From: Cyanobacteria bacterium UBA11372
GTDB lineage: Bacteria > Cyanobacteriota > Cyanobacteriia > Cyanobacteriales > Aerosakkonemataceae
DNA: 11,299 bases
Direction of reading: 5' to 3'
NCBI GenBank assembly: GCA_003486675.1
Contig: DNGG01000128.1
Location: 1,778-13,076, forward strand
Position 1 is the stretch's first letter. Each line of letters begins with the position of its first letter. Positions 5,715 to 11,299 of the stretch are shown piece by piece. The position numbers and the translations under genes were made by a program. A model generated the notes under the pieces. It did no database searches. It saw only the letters and a program-made list of their open reading frames with translations, and was not told the origin of the DNA.

Positions 5715-8027
5715 ATGGCAACAAATTTGAACGCAGAACAGTTAGAAGCGGTGCGATCGCCCAAAGCGGTCTTATCCGTAAGTCGAGAAGAATTTTACGG
5801 ACAAGATACCGAACATGAACCTCTAGAGTTAATCGTTAAAGAGGGAATGACGGAAAACATCTGCGAACTCCCAGAAGACTTACAGGGTCATGTATTTATT
5901 GTGGGTGCAGTCGGTTGTACTAAATCTTACAAACCCGATCCAAAAGATCGCCCCTTTGTTGTTGAACCTGCTTACGATCCAGATGGTTGGGTTTCACTGA
6001 TTAATGGCGAGGGTATGATTTACCGCCTAGATTTTCATCAAACCACTCAAAATGCTGGTCGCGAACAAAAAAAAGAACAGGGCAAAGCATGGATGGCAAC
6101 TCGAATCGTGAAAACGCCAGACTACTACGCAGACAAAGCGTTTGAAACGAAACTTGAAACTAATAGTCTGTATCAAGAAATGTTTTCTTCTTATGAAGAT
6201 TGGTTCCTCAAGTTCAGGAATTTTGGTTTAACCCGTGTATCTTTATTGCTAGGCGCTCGCAACTACTTGAACACAGCTTTTTTACCGATGAAATTTTCCA
6301 ATGGTAGCGAGCGTTTGTTGGTTACTTGGGATGTTGGTCGTCCTTACGAGATCGATCCCTGTACTCTGGGACTGGTTGCACCGATTGGATGGAATAAACA
6401 ATGGCAGCCGCTGATCAAAGAAAATTTATTCACTTGGGTATTTCCCCCGCTTCTTAGTGCCGCACATCCTGCATTTGATACTCACACTAATGAAATGTTT
6501 ACTGTCAATGGCAGTAAGTCATTAAAAACAATATTACAGGTAGTGAGCGCATTAAAGTTTGATGTCAAACAATTTGTAGATCGCTACTTTAACATTCCAC
6601 TTATCAAGCCAGTTGTTGAGTGTTTCCTCAGTGTATTTTGGCAGATTGAATTTGGGGTTTTACTCTTGATAATGAAAGTTGTATTTAAAATTAAGCCTCT
6701 AGGAGAAGATTTTATCTGTATTAACCGCTGGACTGGTTCTGGAACTGATATCGAGCAATGGCAAGTTGTGGACGAGGATAATCAACCGTTAAAAGTTTTG
6801 CAAAGCTTGCATCAAATGGGAGTAACAGAAGACTACATAGTGCTGTCAGATTCAGCTTTCAAGATAACCATTGAAGATTTACTTCCCCAGATAGTTTCCC
6901 AAAAGCGCTGGCTCAAATACTTAAAAACAACTTTGCGCTGCCTCCGCAAATACATCAGCTATCCGCAATTACCCTATACCGATCTCTATATCATTCCCCG
7001 CGCTCAGTTAAAATCTAATGTAAGTACCGTGACAGCAAAACGAGTGAGAATTTATCCCGAAACCGCACATTTTCTAGTCGATTATCAAAACCCCGATGGC
7101 AAAATCACCCTGTTTGCTGGACATACTGCTGCTTCCGATCCAGCAGAATTTCTCCACGGAAACGACCAATCTTATTATCCTGGTGATTCGGAAACTGAAG
7201 AATTGAAAGAACGAGGCGGAATGTTTGTCTCTCCTATGGATATCAACCGTTTGGGTTGTTGGGCGATCGACGTGGAAAAATTAAAAGACTTTGCCAGCGA
7301 TCCAGAACAAAAACAAGCTTGCCATTACGTGACTATTGACCATTTTGAATCCTTAGAATCAAAAGAAAAACAATACCTTTTTTCCCTGTCACTCTACGCA
7401 TGGGCAGGATTTCAGCCCAACCAGTTTACTGATATCTACTGGAATTGCTGGGGTGCTTGGCCTGAATTGTTGAGCCAGTTCATCTATGAGATGTACAAAG
7501 ATTACAAATATCGAGAAATGCCCGTGAAAGAGATAGTCAAAAGCATTGCAGCGGGCAAGCCTGCAAATTTGCTGCGGATGCACGCAGATCGCACCTCAAC
7601 AGTACCGAAATTAACGATTGAAGACTCTTACCTTTTCCCTCAAGGTTATTTCGGTAATTCTCCCCAGTTTATCCCTCGCCCTAATACTGACGATCCTACT
7701 AATGGTTATATTGTGTGCATGGTTCTCTACGACATCAAGCCCTCGTCTGATGAAAACTTGTCCTATAATCCTGTGGTTGATAAAAAGTGCGAACTGTGGA
7801 TCTTTGATGGCAAAAACTTGAGTGCTGGGCCGCGTTATCGGCTTAGCCATCCCCGACTTAATATGGGAGTAACCATTCACACAACTTGGTTGAGTAAATT
7901 GGAAACGCCACCCGCCAGAACTGACTACAGCGTGCAGCAAGATTACGAGGATATTGTCAACAAAACTGGTTCAGAAGCAATCAAGAAATTGTTTGAGCAA
8001 GATATCTACCCTCACTTTGAAAGCTAG
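5715..8027 (+). CDS. Large carotenoid-oxygenase-family protein (CCD/RPE65-like)
   Basis: Enzymes of this family are seven-bladed propellers that cleave carotenoid, apocarotenoid or stilbene double bonds with O2 at an Fe(II) held by four histidines. Family-like segments are GHVFIVGAVGC (58-68), LINGEGMIYRLDF (95-107), TWDVGRPYEIDP (204-215), the central histidine motifs, and GYIVCMVLYD (664-673) with CELWIFDGKNL. Likely ligands, numbered from MATN, are H251 (AAHPAFD), H366 (LHQMGVTEDYIV), H452 (TAHFLVDYQ) and H722 (TIHTTWL), so the site looks intact. At 770 residues it is far longer than the usual ~480. Extra segments lie at about 268-330, including a strongly hydrophobic stretch 292-327 that may bind membrane, and around 395-425. 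I prefer the ATG at 5715, preceded by a gagg purine tract at 5700-5703. The in-frame ATG at 5670 would add 15 residues but overlaps the inverted repeat. A small ABM gene follows 9 bp later. Substrate unknown. Confidence 0.85.
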   Translation: MATNLNAEQLEAVRSPKAVLSVSREEFYGQDTEHEPLELIVKEGMTENICELPEDLQGHVFIVGAVGCTKSYKPDPKDRPFVVEPAYDPDGWVSLINGEGMIYRLDFHQTTQNAGREQKKEQGKAWMATRIVKTPDYYADKAFETKLETNSLYQEMFSSYEDWFLKFRNFGLTRVSLLLGARNYLNTAFLPMKFSNGSERLLVTWDVGRPYEIDPCTLGLVAPIGWNKQWQPLIKENLFTWVFPPLLSAAHPAFDTHTNEMFTVNGSKSLKTILQVVSALKFDVKQFVDRYFNIPLIKPVVECFLSVFWQIEFGVLLLIMKVVFKIKPLGEDFICINRWTGSGTDIEQWQVVDEDNQPLKVLQSLHQMGVTEDYIVLSDSAFKITIEDLLPQIVSQKRWLKYLKTTLRCLRKYISYPQLPYTDLYIIPRAQLKSNVSTVTAKRVRIYPETAHFLVDYQNPDGKITLFAGHTAASDPAEFLHGNDQSYYPGDSETEELKERGGMFVSPMDINRLGCWAIDVEKLKDFASDPEQKQACHYVTIDHFESLESKEKQYLFSLSLYAWAGFQPNQFTDIYWNCWGAWPELLSQFIYEMYKDYKYREMPVKEIVKSIAAGKPANLLRMHADRTSTVPKLTIEDSYLFPQGYFGNSPQFIPRPNTDDPTNGYIVCMVLYDIKPSSDENLSYNPVVDKKCELWIFDGKNLSAGPRYRLSHPRLNMGVTIHTTWLSKLETPPARTDYSVQQDYEDIVNKTGSEAIKKLFEQDIYPHFES

Positions 8028-8030
8028 GAG
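8025..8030 (+). promoter_or_regulatory. Shine-Dalgarno overlapping the oxygenase stop codon
   Basis: The bases taggag include the upstream tag stop and lie 6 nt before the ATG at 8037. This supports that start and suggests the two genes are translated from one transcript. Confidence 0.65.
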
Positions 8031-8036
8031 AACAAA

Positions 8037-8435
8037 ATGATTGCACTTGTATCAAAATGGAAACTTCGCAACGGCTGTACAGAAGAACTTCTCACCGCCT
8101 TAGAGGAATTGGTAGAGAATACCAAAACTGAATCCGGAGTGTTGATGTATATCGTTCATCTGCAAGCCCCAACTCCAATAGACAGCCAAGGTAAACCCCT
8201 CTCTCCTCCACCGCCTCCGATACCCTTGGAGAAGCAAGAAGAAATCGTGTTTGTCGAGAGTTACGAAAATGTCGAGGCGCTGAGTCAACATATTCAAAGC
8301 CAAACATTTATTAGTTTCCTGGAGTCAAATTTCAAGTATTTTCAGGAAGATCCTCACAATCCTGGATTTCCACAAACCGAGACGGAGTTTCTGGATCGGC
8401 GCTTTGGTTTCATTCGACCAGAGAGTAATTTCTAG
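8037..8435 (+). CDS. ABM-fold putative quinol monooxygenase
   Basis: This 132-residue cytoplasmic protein has no signal peptide or membrane helix. It fits the antibiotic-biosynthesis-monooxygenase (ABM, YgiN-like) fold: an opening strand IALVSKWKLRNG (2-13), a helix EELLTALEELVENTK, the turn TESGVLMYIVHL (31-42), then EEIVFVESYENVEALSQHI (68-86) and the closing helix QTFISFLESNF. These small dimeric proteins oxidise quinols or polyketide-like aromatics without cofactor. About 25 residues (43-67), with five prolines in a row (57-61), are inserted between the second and third strands; ordinary members have only a turn there. Together with a longer C-terminal tail this raises the length above the common ~100. 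It starts 9 bp after the oxygenase stop with a good Shine-Dalgarno sequence, so co-expression is likely. A shared substrate pathway is inference, and a non-catalytic ABM protein is possible. Confidence 0.8.
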   Translation: MIALVSKWKLRNGCTEELLTALEELVENTKTESGVLMYIVHLQAPTPIDSQGKPLSPPPPPIPLEKQEEIVFVESYENVEALSQHIQSQTFISFLESNFKYFQEDPHNPGFPQTETEFLDRRFGFIRPESNF

Positions 8436-8468
8436 TCCCTGTTCAGCCTGACTTCTATCACTATCCGA

Positions 8469-11099
8469 ATGAAACCACTAGAAGCAACCTTTCAATTCAC
8501 TACCAGTCTGGCTCTAGGATGGCTGGCTAGCTCGTTCCCTGTTTCCGCCCAAATCGTCCCCGATGCCACCTTACCTAATAATTCAGTCGTCAACATTGAA
8601 GGGCAAGTTCAGCGCATTACAGGAGGTACTGGGGCAGGGGGCAACCTGTTCCACAGCTTCCGGGAATTTAACGTCCGCACTGGAGAAACAGCCCTTTTTG
8701 ACAACGCTCTCACCATCAACAACATCATCACCCGCGTTACCGGGGGACAAGTTTCTAACATCGACGGAGTGATTCGTGCTAACGGCAACGCTAACCTGTT
8801 TTTAATCAATCCCAGTGGTATTGTCTTCGGTTCTAATGCCAAATTGAATATTGGCGGTTCGTTTGTGAGCAGCACCGCAGACCGCCTGCTGTTTTCAGAT
8901 GGCAGCTTCTTCAGCGCCAGCCAACCCAACGCCACACCTTTGCTAACAGTAAATGTTCCGATTGGCTTGCAATTTGGAGCCAATCCAGGGAGCATTGTCA
9001 ATCGCTCCCAAGCGACTCGGTTGGGGGCTGACGGTAAGGAAACAGTTGTGGGTCTTCAAGTGCTGCCGGAACGAACCTTAGCCCTGGTTGGGGGTGACGT
9101 CAGGTTAGAAGGCGGCTACCTCACCTCGGCAGCTGGCAGCATCAATCTATCAGATGTGGGAGCCACCTTGATAGACAATAACGGCAACCCCATCGTTGTA
9201 GATCAAGCCTCGGGTGGACGCATCGAAGTAGGAGGTGTGGGAGCCAACAGTCAAGTTCAGATTGTCCAACAGCCAGAAAATCCCCAAATCCTGAGCTTAA
9301 ATTACCAGGGAGTAACTAACTTCCAAGATATCCAACTCTCTAGACTGGCAGTTATCGATGCTAGTGGAGACGGGGGCGGTGAAATTCACGTACAGGGTCG
9401 GCGCATAACTGTGAGTGAGGGTTCTTTGATTCGCTCGAATACCTTGGGCGCGAATCCTGGCGGTACTTTAGTAGTGAATGCTTCTGAATCGGTGGAATTA
9501 ATTGGAAATACCCTTGTCGATGGCCCCCTCGATCCCCGTATAGCAGCGGCAGGAATTTTGATCCCTGTAAGGACAACCTTAACTACCGCCTCATTTGCAG
9601 CGGGTCGGGCTGGCAACTTGATAATTGATGCCAAGCGGTTGATCGTTGAAGGGTCAGAGATATCTACTTATACCTTTGGCAAAGGTGAGGGAGGAGATAT
9701 ATTAATCAGAGCCTCTGAATCAGTGGAAGTATTGGGCAGATCGATACTGATTGGCACAAAACCTGAGTTATTCTTTCCTTTTGGCTTCGATTTCCCCTTC
9801 GATCGACTCTATTTTCGCGAGCAGGCTATTGCCAGCTACATATCGTCAGCGAGTGTAGGGGATGGGGTTGCTGGCAATGTGAGAATTGAAACCAGGCGGT
9901 TGAGTATCCGTGAGGGTGGCATAGTAGCTGCCAATCCTTTGTTTGGAGGAGACGGGGGAACGTTAACCGTGAACGCGCTCGAGTCAGTGGAAGTCTTGGG
10001 TGCTTCAGAAACTGGGATAGTGAAAAGCTCTATGTTTTCTAGCTCCACAGGCGATGGAGACGCCAAAGATGTAAACGTGAATACAAGGCGGTTAATTGTG
10101 CAAGATGGTGGCAATATACAAGTGATAGCCTTTAGCACGGGGCAGGCAGGGAATATATTCATCAATGCCTCGGAATCGGTGGAAGTGAGCGGCACCTCAA
10201 GAGATGGTCAGTTTCCCAGTAGTTTGAATGCTAGTACCTTTGGCGAGGGTAATGCAGGTAACTTGACAATTAATACCGCTCGCCTAACTATTCGCAATGG
10301 GGCTGAAGTTACAGTCAGCAGTACTAAATCAGGCAGTGCAGGTAACTTAGACGTTTCTGCTAACTCGATTCGTCTCGAAGGTGGCATCCTCTCAGCCGCA
10401 ACCACCGCAGGCGATCGCGGCAACATCACCTTAAACTCCGATAACATACAACTAAGCCGCAACAGCAACATCACCACCAACGCCACCGGCTCCGCCAACG
10501 GCGGCAATATCGCCGTCAATACAACCACTTTGGCACTGCTGGAAAATAGCCAAATCAGCGCCAATGCCATCCAAGGTCAAGGCGGCAATATCCAGATTGC
10601 CACCCAAGGACTGTTTCAAGCTCCCAATAGCACCATTACCGCCAGTTCCCAATTTGGCCTTTCCGGCACCGTAGCGATTACTACCCCCAATGTCAATACC
10701 AGCGCTGCATTGGTGGAATTACCCAACCAATTCAACGATCCCAGCGACCAAATCGTGGTTGGCTGTGCTGCCGCTTCTGACAATTCCTTTACCGTCACCG
10801 GACGCGGCGGCTTACCAGAAGACCCAACGGCGACGCTTTCCGGATGGGCGGTATGGCGAGATTTGCAAGATTATGCACCAGGGAATTTATCTAACCAAGG
10901 AAACAGGTCAAGCGCAACAGTCCCCGCCTCCTCCTCACTCCCCGCGTCCTCTTCTATCTCCCCTCGCGATCGCATTGTCGAAGCAACTGGCTGGATAATT
11001 AATGCATCGGGGCAAGTGGAATTGGTCGCCCATCTGCCCCAAACTACTCCCAGTCCTTCGGCGTTTGGAGTTCCTCAATGTAGAGATTTGCGTAATTAA
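8469..11099 (+). CDS. TpsA-like filamentous haemagglutinin N-terminal domain protein
   Basis: This 876-residue protein is predicted to be secreted and rich in beta-helix. A Sec signal peptide ends near VSA|QI (residue 27). The two-partner-secretion (TPS) domain follows (about 28-165), starting QIVPDATLP and holding NANLFLINPSGIVFG (107-121) and LNIGGSF. The middle (about 300-740) is a right-handed beta-helix-type repeat region with alternating motifs: G-R/A-R-L-x-I-x-x-G (310, 388, 475, 539, 603) and NASESVEVLG-like (337, 414, 502, 566). The C-terminus has the cyanobacterial signature GCAAASDNSFTVTGRGGLPEDP (765-786), then EATGWIINASGQ. TPS exoproteins leave through an outer-membrane TpsB pore and act at the cell surface; no TpsB gene is in this window. 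A low-complexity insert lies at about 812-832. The gene begins 33 bp after the ABM gene without an obvious Shine-Dalgarno sequence. Its exact surface function is unknown. Confidence 0.9.
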   Translation: MKPLEATFQFTTSLALGWLASSFPVSAQIVPDATLPNNSVVNIEGQVQRITGGTGAGGNLFHSFREFNVRTGETALFDNALTINNIITRVTGGQVSNIDGVIRANGNANLFLINPSGIVFGSNAKLNIGGSFVSSTADRLLFSDGSFFSASQPNATPLLTVNVPIGLQFGANPGSIVNRSQATRLGADGKETVVGLQVLPERTLALVGGDVRLEGGYLTSAAGSINLSDVGATLIDNNGNPIVVDQASGGRIEVGGVGANSQVQIVQQPENPQILSLNYQGVTNFQDIQLSRLAVIDASGDGGGEIHVQGRRITVSEGSLIRSNTLGANPGGTLVVNASESVELIGNTLVDGPLDPRIAAAGILIPVRTTLTTASFAAGRAGNLIIDAKRLIVEGSEISTYTFGKGEGGDILIRASESVEVLGRSILIGTKPELFFPFGFDFPFDRLYFREQAIASYISSASVGDGVAGNVRIETRRLSIREGGIVAANPLFGGDGGTLTVNALESVEVLGASETGIVKSSMFSSSTGDGDAKDVNVNTRRLIVQDGGNIQVIAFSTGQAGNIFINASESVEVSGTSRDGQFPSSLNASTFGEGNAGNLTINTARLTIRNGAEVTVSSTKSGSAGNLDVSANSIRLEGGILSAATTAGDRGNITLNSDNIQLSRNSNITTNATGSANGGNIAVNTTTLALLENSQISANAIQGQGGNIQIATQGLFQAPNSTITASSQFGLSGTVAITTPNVNTSAALVELPNQFNDPSDQIVVGCAAASDNSFTVTGRGGLPEDPTATLSGWAVWRDLQDYAPGNLSNQGNRSSATVPASSSLPASSSISPRDRIVEATGWIINASGQVELVAHLPQTTPSPSAFGVPQCRDLRN
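9474..10190 (+). repeat. Alternating intragenic repeats in the haemagglutinin gene
   Basis: Four copies of a tctgaatcggtggaagt-like segment (near 9483, 9714, 9981 and 10168) alternate with aggcggttgat-like segments (near 9634, 9894 and 10085). They encode the (A)SESVE and RRL motifs. Spacing between SESVE copies is about 190-265 bp, longer than one beta-helix turn, which suggests that multi-turn blocks were duplicated. Confidence 0.6.
10921..10965 (+). repeat. Pyrimidine-rich low-complexity segment in the haemagglutinin gene
   Basis: The bases are almost only C and T (tccccgcctcctcctcactc and onward) and are followed directly by a HIP1 site at 10966-10973. The segment encodes a Ser/Pro/Ala-rich stretch (SSSLPASSSISP) between two conserved C-terminal blocks. 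It reads like a low-complexity insertion kept in frame. Confidence 0.6.
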
Positions 11100-11224
11100 A
11101 ACCCAGATTTCTATCACCTTTGTTTCTGGCTCGGATCAACTCAGAGAAACCCGCTTTCTTTGGGTGATATTATATCCGGTAGTATCGGTAGCTTACGGAT
11201 GGCTAATTGCTAATTGCCAGCTTG
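11100..11224. repeat. 3' flank with short cyanobacterial-type repeats
   Basis: Bases 11145-11159 (agaaacccgctttct) differ at one base from a symmetric agaaacccggtttct motif, and 11202-11215 hold two gctaatt heptamers. I see no strong terminator after the haemagglutinin stop codon and no gene on the + strand. Confidence 0.45.
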
Positions 11225-11299
11225 TCATATCATCTCCGGTCGATTACCCATAATCACCAGCCGGGACACGGCAGGATTAACGTTATCTATTTGTCCGAG
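11225..11299 (-). CDS. Possible 3' end of a minus-strand gene cut by the window edge
   Basis: Only one of the three minus-strand frames stays open from the right edge. It encodes 24 residues ending VSRLVIMGNRPEMI before a TGA at 11225-11227. The heptamer repeats begin shortly past this stop, as is common at gene ends. So short an open frame is quite likely by chance, and I recognise no family. Confidence 0.25.
   Translation of the reverse strand, partial: LGQIDNVNPAVSRLVIMGNRPEMI

Noticed and set aside
5353..5724. 123-codon open frame on the minus strand
   Set aside because: It overlaps the start of the oxygenase gene and the inverted repeat, has no recognisable motif and reads like AT-rich noise.
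8609..9001. Long minus-strand open frames inside the haemagglutinin gene (also 9836-10195 and 10208-10570)
   Set aside because: The + frame carries a clear TPS domain and repeats; the opposite frames reflect codon bias of a Gly/Asn/Ser-rich repeat gene.
11100..11130. Intrinsic terminator directly after the haemagglutinin gene
   Set aside because: Only a 5-bp ccaga/tctgg pairing is visible, without a T-run.

Overview
The window looks like chromosomal DNA of a cyanobacterium, probably a filamentous one. Thirteen copies of the HIP1 octamer gcgatcgc are visible. All the recognisable protein families are common in cyanobacteria: a DUF928 protein, a CHASE2 sensor, a carotenoid-cleavage-type oxygenase and a TpsA-like haemagglutinin. 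The intergenic DNA carries heptamer repeats and palindromes of the kind known from these genomes. I cannot name the species from the sequence.

Left part (1-4218, + strand). The 3' part of a DUF928 gene enters from the left edge. It is followed by a 189-bp gap with heptamer repeats, and then by a 1124-residue hybrid signalling protein: CHASE2, three membrane helices, histidine kinase, receiver, class III nucleotide cyclase, TPR-like tail. DUF928 and CHASE2 genes are often neighbours in cyanobacteria, commonly near two-partner-secretion genes. A heptamer-repeat hairpin has been absorbed in frame into the kinase's ATP-binding domain.

Middle part (4219-5714). About 1.5 kb carries no convincing gene and is dense in repeats. 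It holds a MITE-like 80-bp palindrome with a partial direct copy, a nonamer tandem array, two terminator-like hairpins and a 49-bp palindrome. The most interesting structure is a two-copy composite unit: nonamer array, 46-nt spacer, conserved core, then a hairpin with or without a T-run. It could be a mobile repeat or a pair of small RNA genes. A 7-bp inverted repeat just upstream of the next gene is a candidate operator.

Right part (5715-11099, + strand). Three genes are closely spaced. A very large (770 aa) carotenoid-oxygenase-family protein keeps all four predicted iron-binding histidines and has an extra hydrophobic insertion. Nine bases later comes a small ABM-fold (quinol-monooxygenase-like) protein. 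After 33 bases comes an 876-residue secreted TpsA-type haemagglutinin-like protein. The first two look like one transcription unit; whether the third belongs to it is open. The last 200 bp hold more short repeats and perhaps the 3' end of a minus-strand gene cut by the window edge.

Working model (inference). DUF928, CHASE2 and TpsA belong to the cell-surface/secretion and sensing context seen elsewhere in cyanobacteria. The oxygenase-ABM pair is a metabolic module for oxidising a lipophilic or aromatic substrate. It lies between them, next to a repeat-rich stretch that may mark past insertion.
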